A stretch of DNA of 64,000 bases. Source: Lewinella sp041392765. Its GTDB lineage: Bacteria > Bacteroidota > Bacteroidia > Chitinophagales > Saprospiraceae. Positions 27,094 to 36,419 of this stretch are shown here, piece by piece; position 1 is the first letter of the stretch, and the number at the start of each line of letters is the position of its first letter. The stretch lies in contig JAWKLL010000017.1 of NCBI GenBank assembly GCA_041392765.1, positions 47,336 to 111,335 on the forward strand. Reading direction: 5' to 3'. The notes beneath the pieces were generated by a model. The model was not told the origin of the DNA, ran no database searches, and was given only the letters and a program-made list of their open reading frames with translations. Both the position numbers and the translations under genes were made by a program.

Positions 27094-28365
27094 CTAAATT
27101 TTCTCTAGCAACTGCCTACGACCCGGCCCCGTAGAAACCATAGATACCGGCACCCCAAGGCGATTTTCTAATTCTATGATGTACTCCTGTACCGCTTCGG
27201 GTAGCATAGCGTAGGTAGCGGCGCGTTCCAAGTCCGTTTGCCAACCGGGGAATGACTCATAGACGGGGTGACAGGTATCGCTGCACAGATCGTAAGGGAG
27301 TTCCTGTGTCGGTTCGCCATTGATCTCATAGGCGGTAGCCATTTGGATGGCTTCTAGTTTATTGAGAACATCCACCTTGGTAACGACTAATTGGGTGACT
27401 CCATTGAGCATGATAGTATAGCGCAACTGTGGCAAATCGATCCAACCACAACGGCGTGGCCGCCCGGTAGTAGCTCCGAATTCGCCCCCTTCGGCGCGGA
27501 GAAATTCCCCCATTTCATCGAACAATTCGGTGGGGAATGGCCCCGACCCTACGCGGGTACAGTAGGCTTTGGTGATGCCGATGACCTCGCCAATATGTTT
27601 GGGGCTGACCCCTAACCCCGTACACACCCCTGCAGTAATGGTGTTGGAGGAGGTAACGAATGGATAAGTGCCATAGTCGATATCGAGCATGGAGCCTTGC
27701 GCACCTTCGGCGAGGATGCGTTTGCCACTTTGGAGCGCCTTATTGACGAAGTATTCTCCGTCCACGATGCGCAGGGTGCGCAAGCGGTCGATGGCTTCCA
27801 TCCAGCGTTCTTCTTCTTCGGGCAAGTTGAACTCCACCTCTGGGTAGATTTGTAGCAACTCAATGTGCTTGCTGCGCAAAGAATGGTAACGCTGTAAAAA
27901 ATCGGGGGCTTGAATATCTCCCACCCGGAGGCCGTTGCGCCCGGTCTTATCCATATAAGTAGGGCCAATGCCTTTGAGAGTAGAGCCGATTTTTTCTTTG
28001 CCTTTAGCTTTTTCGCTGGCCTTATCGAGGTAGCGATGCGAGGGTAAGATGAGGTGTGCTTTGCGAGCTACCAACAGCCGTTCCTGATAATGAACACCTG
28101 CTTCATCGAGTTCGTCGAGTTCCTTTACCAAAGTAATGGGATCGATGACGACACCATTGCCGATAAGGTTGGTTTGGTCTTCGCGAAAAATACCGGAAGG
28201 AACCGTGTGAAGTACGTGTTTTTTACCTTCAAAAACCAAGGTGTGGCCTGCATTGGGGCCGCCCTGGAAGCGGGCAATAATATCGTAGCGAGGTGCAAGA
28301 TAATCGACGATTTTGCCTTTGCCTTCGTCTCCCCATTGCAATCCCAAGAGTACATCTACCGTCAT
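27094..28365 (-). CDS. purA: Adenylosuccinate synthetase PurA
   Basis: The 423-residue enzyme makes adenylosuccinate from IMP, aspartate and GTP, the first committed step to AMP. The protein is intact: LGLQWGDEGKGKIVD (GTP/IMP loop with catalytic Asp), GGPNAGHTL (catalytic His), EGAQGSMLDIDYGTYPFVTSS, TGRPRRCGW and the C-terminal SMVSTGPGRRQL. The ATG overlaps the stop of the upstream STAS gene (ATGA), so the two are translationally coupled, an unusual pairing. Confidence 0.97.
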   Translation of the reverse strand: MTVDVLLGLQWGDEGKGKIVDYLAPRYDIIARFQGGPNAGHTLVFEGKKHVLHTVPSGIFREDQTNLIGNGVVIDPITLVKELDELDEAGVHYQERLLVARKAHLILPSHRYLDKASEKAKGKEKIGSTLKGIGPTYMDKTGRNGLRVGDIQAPDFLQRYHSLRSKHIELLQIYPEVEFNLPEEEERWMEAIDRLRTLRIVDGEYFVNKALQSGKRILAEGAQGSMLDIDYGTYPFVTSSNTITAGVCTGLGVSPKHIGEVIGITKAYCTRVGSGPFPTELFDEMGEFLRAEGGEFGATTGRPRRCGWIDLPQLRYTIMLNGVTQLVVTKVDVLNKLEAIQMATAYEINGEPTQELPYDLCSDTCHPVYESFPGWQTDLERAATYAMLPEAVQEYIIELENRLGVPVSMVSTGPGRRQLLEKI

Positions 28366-28745
28366 ACGGAGTTTTTATTTTCGGGGCTTTCCGTTCGTTC
28401 GCCCTGGTTAATCAGTTGAAGAGCTTCTTCAACCGATGAGGTTAGTTGAAAAAGGGGCTGGAGTTTGGTGATTTCCAGCAGTTGCATCAGTTTATCCGAA
28501 GCGTTAGCTAGCACAATTTGCCCATGCTTTTCTTGGCATCGCGCTTGAAGCGAAATCAGGAAATTGAGGCCAACACTATTCGTATAAGGCATACTGCCGA
28601 GATCGACAATCATAAGTATATTACCTGCATCAATGCGCTGCTGCGCTGCTGTCAACAATTGCCGATTCGCGTACTCGCCCAAAAGATGGTGAACCTTTAG
28701 GATGAGGACATCGGCAACTTGTATCCATTCGCAGGTTTTATTCAT
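28362..28745 (-). CDS. STAS-domain protein (anti-anti-sigma factor-like)
   Basis: The 127-residue single STAS domain has the core LMIVDLGSMPYTNSVGLNF, where Ser in TNSVGLN is at the position phosphorylated in SpoIIAA/RsbV-type antagonists. It would bind a partner kinase or other signalling protein; no RsbW-type kinase is encoded nearby. The start at 28745 follows directly after a -7 box, and the end overlaps purA by 4 bases. Confidence 0.85.
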   Translation of the reverse strand: MNKTCEWIQVADVLILKVHHLLGEYANRQLLTAAQQRIDAGNILMIVDLGSMPYTNSVGLNFLISLQARCQEKHGQIVLANASDKLMQLLEITKLQPLFQLTSSVEEALQLINQGERTESPENKNSV

Positions 28746-28749
28746 GCCG

Positions 28750-28757
28750 CAAAAATA
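28750..28757 (-). promoter_or_regulatory. -7 box (TATTTTTG) for STAS-purA
   Basis: On the minus strand the sequence reads TATTTTTG-CGGC-ATG, with the same four-base spacer as at lepA. The mRNA would start at or within a base or two of the AUG. Confidence 0.5.
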
Positions 28758-28784
28758 GCGTTTTTTTTCAGCGTGGGATAATTT

Positions 28785-30409
28785 TCACACCGATCCCTCC
28801 ACGAAATACATATCGATTAAGCCTTTATTTTTGGCTTCTACCTTTCCCCTATGGTGGCAGTTGAAGGCATATTTGATGAGGTTATAGGTAGTTTCCGAGA
28901 CATTCACCTTGCCAGGTTCGCTGTTGGCCTCCACCCTTGCTGCGGTATTGACGGTATCTCCCCATATATCGTAGGCGAATTTTTTAGAACCCACTACGCC
29001 TGCCACCACTGGCCCTGTGTGTATGCCAATACGCGCTTCAAAGTAAGGTTTGCCGAGGCGCATTTGCTCTCCTTTATGCTTTTCCAAAAAAGCTTGCATT
29101 TCCAAGGCCGCTTTGACCATATTGTTCGGCATAGTGCGCTCGTTCGTCAGCCCGCCAGCACACATATAGGCATCGCCAATGGTCTTGATTTTTTCCAAGT
29201 CGTCGTATTTGCCCACAATGTCATCAAAAGCTTTGAAACAAGTGTCCAATTCCTGCACAAGTTCCTCGGGCGATAATTTTTCGGCGATGCCGGTAAAGTT
29301 CTTAAAATCGGAAAACAACACGGTAGTCTCTTGGTACTTCCTCGCTTTAGCCGTGCCGCTCACCTTAAGCTCTTGAGCAATGGAGGCTGGCAAAATATTG
29401 AGCAGCAGTTCTTCCGAACGCTGTTTTTCTTGTTCAATTTCGCTGTTTTTGGCTTCCAGCGATTTGGCAGTACGTTTTTTGGCGGTGAAGAGGAGGTACA
29501 TTAGCATGGCCAGCAAGAGCATGATGCCACTGGCACCGGCAGCCGCATAGACAAAAATTTGTTGTTGTTGCGCTTTGACTTCCGCTTGGGCAGCACGCAA
29601 ATCCACTTCCATCAATGCCTTTTCTTTTTGTTCCAATTTGTAACGTTCTCTTATCACCTCATCGCTGAGTTTATCCACCTCCTTAGCTTTTTCAGCGGCC
29701 AATTGCTCTACTCTTTGCTTCTGTTCTGAGACTGAGATGAGTTCTTCAGATTTGGCTTTATTGTCTTCACTGAGTCTCTCTGTTCGTTGTTCCAACTGGT
29801 TTTTTTCCGTACTGATTTGGTCTTTTTCCAAGCGGAGGTTGCACTTGAAACTCCAACTGGTCTTTCTTGTTGGAGTGCCTTGCTTTGGCGTTCTAACTGA
29901 GTACGCTGGGTTTCGAATCGCTTTTGGAGGTCGCTGATACTGGTACCATTCTGGCTAAAGTAGGAAAAAGCTTCCTGATTGATTTCATAAGCACGGCGGT
30001 AGTTTCGGTCTTTGACAGCGAGGCGCGAGCGCTCATCCACCGAGCGAATGATGAGGTCGGAGTCGCCAGCGTCCTTAGCGTGCTGTAGGGCTGTACGTAG
30101 CCAAATTTCCACGTTGCGGTCGTCGCGTTGGCGTTCAAATGCTTTAGCAACGAGGTAAGCTGCTTGGGCCGCCATGCCGTTGTTCTTCAAGCTTCTGGCG
30201 GCCTCATGGGCTTGTTTGCCAATCTCTTCCGCCTGCTCCGCATCTACACGTAGGTAAGCATCGGCCAATTCATACCGTAGCACCATTCGTTCCTGAGCGG
30301 TTTCGGCTTCGGCAAGGGCTGCTTTAATATCGTCAATTTCGGCATTTTGTGCAAGGGCTGTTGTCGCGATCAACAGGCCAGTAATCAAAAACAAAAATGG
30401 TTTCATCAT
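28785..30409 (-). CDS. Class III adenylate cyclase with signal peptide, helical repeats and coiled coil (frameshifted)
   Basis: After joining two frames the order is: signal peptide (MKPFLFLITGLLIATTALAQ), TPR-like helices (ERMVLRYELADAYLRVDAEQ and following), a long coiled coil (ETQRTQLERQSKALQQ to EKAKEVDKLSDEVI), one membrane span (IFVYAAAGASGIMLLLAMLM), then a cytoplasmic cyclase domain. The cyclase has metal motif FSDFKNFT, KIKTIGDAYM and YDIWGDTVNTAARVE; the Lys and Asp at the purine-specifying sites point to ATP as substrate. The frame changes near 29830-29850 in the coiled coil. Periplasmic repeats sensing and cytoplasmic cAMP output is inferred. Confidence 0.88.
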
Positions 30410-30522
30410 CCACTTGTGAAGTTGTAGGGGGAGTAGCTTTCCCCCGCATAACGGTAATCTTGGCCAAAGATACAGTTTAAAACCTTTTTTCCCACATGGC
30501 GTTACACAGCAAACTTTAAAAA

Positions 30523-31218
30523 ATGGCACAACCCCAAGAGGTCGTCACCCTCAGCCTGATGGATTTCAGCCAACTGCGCACTCAGTGGTGGGCCTTTCAG
30601 CAGATGGGGCTTAGCCCGTGGTTGTTTCGCCGCGTTGCTGGTGCCAAGATGATAAAAATGTTGGGCAGCGGTGGCGGCAACGGCTTCAGTATTCGCCCCA
30701 ATTTTGGCAGGTATGCACTGCTGTGCGTATGGGAATCGGAAGCTGCTGCTCAGGTCTTTTTTCGCGAAAACAAGTGGTGGCAGCAGGCAGCACGCCGCAG
30801 CAGCAATTGCTACACCTTATATATGCACACGGCTGCCGTACACGGATTGTGGGGTGGCATCTGCCCTTTTGATACCGTTGTGCCGTTGGATAAACAACGC
30901 CCGCTGGCCGTCATCACAAGGGCTACCATTCGGTGGCGACACCTACCTGGCTTTTGGCGGTTTGTGCCTTCGGTAAGTGCGCAGGCGAAAGGTCACGCTG
31001 GGCAGCAACTGAGCATTGGCATAGGCGAATGGCCGCTGTTCATGCAGGCCACTTTCAGCTTGTGGCAAGATACCGCCTCCATGATGGAGTACGCTTATAC
31101 CCATGCCCGCCATCGGGAGGTGGTGCAAAAAACCAGGGAGCTGGGTTGGTATAAAGAAGAACTTTTCGCGCGGTTTCATCCTTATCGGGAAGAGGGCGTA
31201 CGGCCTTCGCAGGAGTAA
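30523..31218 (+). CDS. CrtA-like (spheroidene monooxygenase family) protein
   Basis: The intact 231-residue protein matches the family fold: FGRYALLCVWESEAAAQVFF near residues 65-85, PLAVITRATIRWRHLPGFWRF, and the diagnostic C-terminal pattern ending RELGWYKEELFARF. Family members are heme-dependent or ferredoxin-like carotenoid oxygenases, but many relatives outside carotenoid clusters are uncharacterised. No carotenoid gene is nearby, so the substrate is open. It is divergent from the adenylate cyclase. Confidence 0.75.
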   Translation: MAQPQEVVTLSLMDFSQLRTQWWAFQQMGLSPWLFRRVAGAKMIKMLGSGGGNGFSIRPNFGRYALLCVWESEAAAQVFFRENKWWQQAARRSSNCYTLYMHTAAVHGLWGGICPFDTVVPLDKQRPLAVITRATIRWRHLPGFWRFVPSVSAQAKGHAGQQLSIGIGEWPLFMQATFSLWQDTASMMEYAYTHARHREVVQKTRELGWYKEELFARFHPYREEGVRPSQE

Positions 31219-31239
31219 AGATTATATCTAAAATGAGTG

Positions 31240-31350
31240 CGAACAGCGGAGCTGGGAGCACGGCGGCGGCTTGGCCGGCGCAAGGACGAAGGGTGGTAGC
31301 CCCGACCTTAGGAGGGGCGGACGACCTGGTGGCGACCAGCTCTGCTGGTA
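31240..31350. repeat. GC-rich structured intergenic element
   Basis: This stretch is markedly GC-rich; AGCGGAGCTGG at 31245-31255 is inverted at 31336-31346 (CCAGCTCTGCT) with one mismatch, and CGGCGGCTTGGCCGGCG is another internal palindrome. It abuts the inverted-repeat element at 31367-31531. It is non-coding by appearance and of unknown identity. Confidence 0.35.
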
Positions 31351-31366
31351 CGGCACGGCCCATGAA

Positions 31367-31531
31367 TAAGGAACGTTAAAGTAATAAACACTACAATTGA
31401 AGCGGGTTCTTTTGCCCCAATACGGCGTTAAAAAGCCTCGCCAACGCGCTGCGTTGTCTACGTTTTTCGCCTTGTCTTGGCACAAAATCTCCTCAGCTTA
31501 ATTGTCTCATTTATTACTTTGCCGTTCCTTA
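31367..31531. repeat. MITE-like element with 22 bp terminal inverted repeats
   Basis: TAAGGAACGTTAAAGTAATAAA at 31367-31388 is matched by the complement at 31510-31531 (20 of 22 positions). The 165 bp interior has no reading frame. No clear target duplication is seen. It is different in sequence from the GGTTCTTTGAC family. It lies in the CrtA-like to Uma2 gap. Confidence 0.6.
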
Positions 31532-31616
31532 GCTACCTAACTACCGCATTTTTTTATACGCCTCATTCATTCATGCCATAAAAATCCTTATATTTGTTGG
31601 GCAAACTTCCCAATAC

Positions 31617-32285
31617 ATGAGTGTCTCAACCATATCCTCAGAACTACTGAAGCGACCGGACTTGCCGCTTGTCATGGCCGAAGTACATCGCCAATTAACA
31701 GAAGAGGCGGATCGCCGCCGTGCTTTCCGCGAGTGGTTGGACGAGGATAAAAAAGCTGAATTCATTAATGGTGAAGTCATTATGCATTCGCCTGTGAAAA
31801 GCGTTCATTTAGCTATTTCTGATAAGCTTTCACTTTTGATCAATGTCTATATCAGAAAGCACAAATTAGGGCGATTGATGATTGAAAAAGCCTTAATCAG
31901 CCTCACCCGCAACGACTACGAACCCGACTTGGCCTTCTTCCGGCAAGAAGTAGCCGAAACCTTTGACGATGACCAAATGCTTTTCCCCGCACCTGATTTC
32001 GTGGTAGAAATCCTCTCTAAATCGACTGCCAAGTACGACAGAGGCATCAAACTGATTGACTACGCATCCCACGGCGTGCGCGAATACTGGATTATTGACC
32101 CTACCCGCGAAATAGTGGAACAATACCTCCGCATAGGGGATGATGAAGCTTTTATGCCACCCAGTAAATTGCACATTGGGCATACCGTTAGTAGCAAAGC
32201 TATTTCAGGTTTCGAAATTCCTGTGGAAGCTATTTTCAGGAATGACGCTTGTGAAGAAGCATTGAGCATATTATTGGCATCCTGA
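31617..32285 (+). CDS. Uma2 family endonuclease-like protein
   Basis: The 222-residue PD-(D/E)XK-fold protein has GEVIMHSPVKSVH, YEPDLAFF (catalytic Asp), DFVVEILSKST (Glu) with YDRGIKLIDYASHG and the closing VREYWIIDP. The N-terminal 35 residues are a short extra helix. This family (DUF820) is abundant in cyanobacteria and some Bacteroidota; its biological target is not established. TATATTTG at 31589-31596 may be its -7 box. Confidence 0.9.
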   Translation: MSVSTISSELLKRPDLPLVMAEVHRQLTEEADRRRAFREWLDEDKKAEFINGEVIMHSPVKSVHLAISDKLSLLINVYIRKHKLGRLMIEKALISLTRNDYEPDLAFFRQEVAETFDDDQMLFPAPDFVVEILSKSTAKYDRGIKLIDYASHGVREYWIIDPTREIVEQYLRIGDDEAFMPPSKLHIGHTVSSKAISGFEIPVEAIFRNDACEEALSILLAS

Positions 32286-32342
32286 ATCTTTAGGTGATAA
32301 AAAACTCCTCAAAAAGTCGTTAATTACACCCAAAAAACGACT

Positions 32343-33713
32343 ATGAGTTCCAGAAGAACCTTCATCCGCCAATCCGCCGTAGCGGGTGCGGCGCTGACCG
32401 TAGCCCCAGGATTAGCATGGGGTATGTCTTCCCTGACCAACGAAAAAAGCCTGTTAAAAACAGGTCTCATCGGTGTGGGATTACGAGGCACCAACCACCT
32501 CAGCAATCTCCTCAAACGCGACGACGTGGCCATTACTGCCATCTGTGATACGGACCCAGCCAGAATTGCACTCGCCCTCGACATGATCGCCAAAGCCGGC
32601 AAAGAACCTCCCAAAACTTTCCAGCAGGGCGACTACGACTACCGCAATCTCCTGGCTCTTGACATGGACGCTGTCATTATTTCTACGCCCTGGCTGTGGC
32701 ACACACGTATGGCCAAAGACGCTATGTTGGCTGGTAAATACACCGCAGTGGAAGTATCCGCCGCCAACACCCTCGAAGAGTGCTGGGATTTAGTGAACGC
32801 CCACGAAGCCTCCGGTGCCCATTTAATGATACTCGAAAACGTCAACTACCGACGCGATGTCATGGCGGTCCTCAACATGGTTCGACAAAATGTATTCGGC
32901 GAATTAGTACACTTCCGCTGCGGCTACCAACACGACCTGCGGGAGGTAAAATTCAACAATGGCCAACAACCCTACGGCGGAGGCGTAGAATTTGGAGAAA
33001 AAGGCCTGTCCGAAGCGCGCTGGCGCACCCAACATTCCCTCCTTCGCAATGCCGATGTTTATCCTACTCACGGCCTCGGCCCCATCGCTGCTATGTGCGA
33101 TATCAACCGCGGAAACCGCTTCGTATCCCTCACTTCCCACGCCACCAAAGCTATCGGGCTGCATCATCACATTGTTTCCCATCCACAAGGTGGCCCCAAC
33201 CACCCCAATGCGCACCTAAAATGGAAACAGGGCGATGTCATCACCACTACCGTGGAAACCGCTAAAGGCGAAACCATCATCATTACCCACGATTGCAACC
33301 TGCCTCGCCCCTATTCCCTCGGCTTTCGCGTACAAGGGCTAAACGGAATCACCGAGTTCGACTACCACACCCGTCGCATTTACGTAGAAGGTCAGTCCGA
33401 CCCTCATCGCTGGGAAGAAATGGACAAATGGCTTGAACAATACGACCACCCCTTGTGGAAAAAATATGGCGAATACGCAGAAGGATCCGGGCATGGTGGC
33501 ATGGACTTCTTCGTACTCAACGCCTTTGTGGAATCCGCCAAACGCGACATTGCACCTCCCTTGGATGCCTACGACGCAGCCGCATGGAGTGCCGTCACCC
33601 CCTTATCAGAGGCATCTATCGAAAACAATGGCGAACCACAAGACTTCCCCGACTTTACCCGTGGCAACTGGATTAAACGATCCCCCTACGACTGGATCAA
33701 GGACACACTGTAA
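32343..33713 (+). CDS. GH109 family glycosidase (Gfo/Idh/MocA fold), Tat-exported
   Basis: The 456-residue protein starts with a twin-arginine signal (SSRRTFIRQSAVAGAAL). A Rossmann NAD-binding motif follows (GLIGVGLRGTNH), then VEVSAANTLEECWDLV, ILENVNYRRDVMAVLNMVR, CGYQHDLREVKFN, GGGVEFGEKG, YPTHGLGPIA and GHGGMDFFV, which are signature segments of GH109 alpha-N-acetylgalactosaminidases. These use a bound NAD through a redox-elimination mechanism. It probably removes terminal GalNAc from glycans in the periplasm. It stands alone with a small hairpin before the start. Confidence 0.93.
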   Translation: MSSRRTFIRQSAVAGAALTVAPGLAWGMSSLTNEKSLLKTGLIGVGLRGTNHLSNLLKRDDVAITAICDTDPARIALALDMIAKAGKEPPKTFQQGDYDYRNLLALDMDAVIISTPWLWHTRMAKDAMLAGKYTAVEVSAANTLEECWDLVNAHEASGAHLMILENVNYRRDVMAVLNMVRQNVFGELVHFRCGYQHDLREVKFNNGQQPYGGGVEFGEKGLSEARWRTQHSLLRNADVYPTHGLGPIAAMCDINRGNRFVSLTSHATKAIGLHHHIVSHPQGGPNHPNAHLKWKQGDVITTTVETAKGETIIITHDCNLPRPYSLGFRVQGLNGITEFDYHTRRIYVEGQSDPHRWEEMDKWLEQYDHPLWKKYGEYAEGSGHGGMDFFVLNAFVESAKRDIAPPLDAYDAAAWSAVTPLSEASIENNGEPQDFPDFTRGNWIKRSPYDWIKDTL

Positions 33714-33753
33714 AGTACAGCTATTGGGGAGAGAAAAGCCCCTTATACGCAAA

Positions 33754-33781
33754 AAGGGAGGACATTGACATGCCCTCCCTT
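33754..33781 (-). terminator. Terminator between GH109 and transaldolase genes
   Basis: AAGGGAGGACA pairs with TGCCCTCCCTT (one mismatch). Read leftward, the stem is followed by TTTTT, so it suits transaldolase transcripts; read rightward the tail is only TAAAAT. It may work in both directions. Confidence 0.65.
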
Positions 33782-33866
33782 AAAATGGTATGTAAAATAG
33801 ATAGCCTCTAATTGGAAAATGTAAAACGCACCGCAAGCGGTGTGTCGTATAGCTGCCAGCTAATTA

Positions 33867-34518
33867 TTAGCCGTTGCCCTTGCGGTAGTCTGCCAAAAAC
33901 TGCTCTAAACCGATGTCGGTAAGAGGGTGCTTTAGCATACCTAAGAGAACTCAGCGGTGCTGTCACCACATCAGCGCCGGCCACAGCGGCATCCTGAATG
34001 CTTAGCGTTGCGGATCGGGCAGCCAAAATTTCGGTTTCAAAACCCTGAATGGCATAAATTTCGGCAATCTGACTGATAAGACTCATGCCATCCCAGCTGA
34101 TGTCGTCGATGCGGCCAATAAATGGCGACACGTAGGTAGCACCCGCCTTAGCGGCCAATATCGCCTGCGCACCACTGAACACCAAGGTGCAGTTGGTGGA
34201 TATACCTTGTTCAGCACACCAGCTCAGCGCTTTCACGCCGTCCTTAATCATTGGTATTTTCACCACAATATTGGGGGCAATATCTGCTAATTCTCTAGCC
34301 TCCTTCACCATGCCAGCAAAATCAGTGGAAATCACTTCCGCACTCACATCGCCTTCTACTATACCAGCAATCATAGCGTAGTGCCCCAATATGTTGTCCT
34401 TGCCCGTGATGCCTTCTTTCGCCATCAAAGACGGGTTGGTGGTTACGCCATCTAAAATACCTAACTCGTTGGCTTCCTTGATCTGGTCAATAGAAGCTGT
34501 GTCGATAAAAAACTTCAT
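33867..34518 (-). CDS. Transaldolase / fructose-6-phosphate aldolase (TalC type), one frameshift
   Basis: The product is a small TalC-type transaldolase of about 217 residues: MKFFIDTASIDQIKEANELG, DGVTTNPSL, VVKIPMIKDGVKALSW (Schiff-base Lys), STNCTLVFSGAQAILAAKAG, YVSPFIGRIDD. After TAPLSSLR the sequenced frame runs on wrongly to 33808; in the adjacent frame the family ending MLKHPLTDIGLEQFLADY continues to TAA at 33867-33869. A single extra base near 33942 explains this. The enzyme acts in the non-oxidative pentose phosphate pathway. Confidence 0.93.
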
Positions 34519-34680
34519 GCCTTGTTGATTTGGGGTGTATAGTAAGTAACGGTAAAAAGTAAACTACTCCCTTCTTAATTAAGAAAAAATAAAACAGTTC
34601 ACTTCCGTCGAACTCCTAACGTAACTGGCTGCTGAAAAAACATCAACTTAACGCCAATCAAGTAGCTATAAAAAAAAGAA

Positions 34681-34772
34681 GGTGAGCAAACACACCGACC
34701 GCTACAACCTCGTACCCTTGCTGCGTTTCCGCCCTGGGGGGGTTAAAGGGAGCTGATCCTGCGTCGCCCACC
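34681..34772 (-). ncRNA. ffs: Signal recognition particle RNA (4.5S type)
   Basis: Read on the minus strand the segment begins GGTGGGCGACGCAGGATCAG, has a C-rich strand and the SRP apical region CAGGGCGGAAACGCAGCAAG (GGAA-type tetraloop hairpin with the AGCA internal-loop strand), and closes with TTTGCTCACC pairing with the 5' GGTGGGCGA. A T-run (34672-34680) follows as terminator and a perfect promoter precedes. It is the RNA partner of Ffh for co-translational targeting. Exact ends are estimated. Confidence 0.88.
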
Positions 34773-34777
34773 GAGCG

Positions 34778-34808
34778 CAAAAGTAGATATTATCATTGGC
34801 CTGTGCAA
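34778..34808 (-). promoter_or_regulatory. SRP RNA promoter
   Basis: On the minus strand, TTG (34806-34808) and TACTTTTG (34778-34785) are separated by 20 bases, with the RNA start expected about 6 bases further on. Confidence 0.8.
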
Positions 34809-34874
34809 GCATTCCACATTAATCTTTTCCACCTTCCTACACCTGCACCTCACAATGCTGTGGTTTACAAATAA

Positions 34875-35231
34875 TTAACCTTGCTGCTCACTCGGAATTA
34901 TCCCCGTCTTCTCCCCAAAGTAATGCACAAATTTGTTCATCTCTGTGGCCAACTCAGCATTCGAGGTAGCTCGAAAATAAGTATCCGCCAGCCCGCGCAA
35001 CGTCTGAAACACAAATCGATCCATTTCCATCACTTGCATTTCAGTCGTCCACAAGTCTATCTTTAAGGTATCTTTCGATGCCTCATCAAAAAGCGATAGC
35101 AGCATCGCCTTGGCTACTTGCGGCCCTGCCGGATTATCGGCAGCATCCCAGTCGATACGCACTGGAAGTTTTTCCTCGTTCAAACCAATCTTGATATTGA
35201 TATCGCTGGTCTGTATTACCTTTTTACTCAT
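34875..35231 (-). CDS. gldC: Gliding motility protein GldC
   Basis: The 118-residue cytoplasmic protein has the GldC pattern IKIGLNEEKLPVRIDWDA, AKAMLLSLFDEASKDTLKID and LWTTEMQVMEMDRFVFQTLRG. I start at ATG 35231 (MSKKVIQ); the longer frame to 35285 only translates a GTGGGAAAC-type tandem repeat. GldC is linked to gliding and the type IX secretion machinery of Bacteroidota though its biochemical role is unclear. It lies just downstream of prfB. Confidence 0.93.
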   Translation of the reverse strand: MSKKVIQTSDINIKIGLNEEKLPVRIDWDAADNPAGPQVAKAMLLSLFDEASKDTLKIDLWTTEMQVMEMDRFVFQTLRGLADTYFRATSNAELATEMNKFVHYFGEKTGIIPSEQQG

Positions 35232-35332
35232 GTTTTTAGTTGTGTGAAATGTGGAAAATGTGGGAAACGTGGGAAACGTGCTCATGCGCTATTCCGATAG
35301 GAATCATATCCCCACTTTCCATCCCCAAGTTC

Positions 35333-36419
35333 TCAATTAGCGCTACCATCAAACATCAGCCAAGCCTTCAAGAAGCCATCGATATCTCCGTCTAGTACCG
35401 CGTCTGTCTGGCTGGTTTGGTGGCCTGTTCGGTGGTCTTTCACCCGGCGGTCATCCAACACATACGAGCGTATCTGCGACCCCCATTCGTTTTTCATCTT
35501 CTGTGCTTCTATGTCGTCTCGCTCGGCCAACTGTTTTTGTAGTTCCAATTCGTACAACCTAGATTTCAACATCTGCAAAGCCTTTTCGCGGTTGGCATGC
35601 TGCGAACGCTCCTCTTGGCAAGACACCACCACTCCCGTAGGCAAGTGACGCGCCCGCACCGCAGATTCCGTCTTGTTCACGTGCTGACCACCCGCACCGC
35701 TAGCCCTGAACGTATCCCATTCCAAATCAGCAGGGTTGATCTCAATCTCTATGCTGTCATCCACCATCGGGTGTACAAATACCGAGGCAAAAGAAGTCAT
35801 GCGCTTGCCTTGAGCGTTGTACGGGCTGATCCGCACCAAGCGGTGCACACCGTTCTCGCCTTTTAGCAACCCATAAACGAACTCCCCTTTGATTTCCAAA
35901 GATACAGATTTTATACCTGCCACATCCCCGTCCTGACGATCCAACTCCGACACTTTGAAGCCCTGCCGTTCACCCCACCTTATATACATGCGCAGCAGCA
36001 TATCCGCCCAGTCGCAGGCTTCCGTGCCTCCCGCCCCCGCATTGATTTCCAATACAGCGTTCAACTCGTCTTCTTGGCGGTTCAGGGTGGAGTGAAACTC
36101 TACATCTTCCACTAACAAGAGCGTAGCTTGGTATTTTTCTTCCACCTCTTCCTCGCTGGCTTCTCCTTCCTTTTGAAACTCAAGCAGCACCTCCAAGTCT
36201 TCAATAGCCGTAGCTACGCGCTGATACTGCCCCAGCCAGTTCTTGTGTATTTTCAACTGACGCAATATACCCTCCGCCTGTTTGGGGTCATTCCAAAAAT
36301 CGGGGTTCAGCGATTGTTGTTCTAGTTCCGTAGCTTGTTGTTCTCGTTCAGCAACGTCAAAGATAGTGCCTCAACTGTTCGAGGCGACTGTGCAGTAGCA
36401 ATAGTTGTTCTGCGGTCAT
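35333..36419 (-). CDS. prfB: Peptide chain release factor 2 (programmed +1 frameshift)
   Basis: RF2 reads UAA and UGA stops. The body shows AGGTEACDWADMLLRMY (GGQ-domain entry), VHRLVRISPYNAQGKR, the catalytic ASGAGGQHVNKTESAVR and the end RVKDHRTGHQT. Translation starts at ATG 36419 (MTAEQLLLLHSRLEQLRHYL), reaches the shift site TAT-CTT-TGA-C at 36356-36365 and continues +1 as LDVAERE. Total is about 361 residues. Unlike the many indels elsewhere, this break is the conserved autoregulatory frameshift. The start overlaps the stop of the upstream DHH gene (TAATG). Confidence 0.95.
36356..36365 (-). promoter_or_regulatory. prfB programmed frameshift site (TAT CTT TGA C)
   Basis: The slippery CTT followed by in-frame TGA and C is the classic prfB site. 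Upstream TTGAGGCAC contains an AGG that can act as the internal Shine-Dalgarno stimulator, though weaker than the E. coli AGGGGG. Low RF2 favours the shift and so more RF2 synthesis. Confidence 0.92.

Noticed and set aside
35232..35285. N-terminal extension of GldC
   Set aside because: It translates a short tandem repeat (GTGGGAAAC-type) and is not family sequence.
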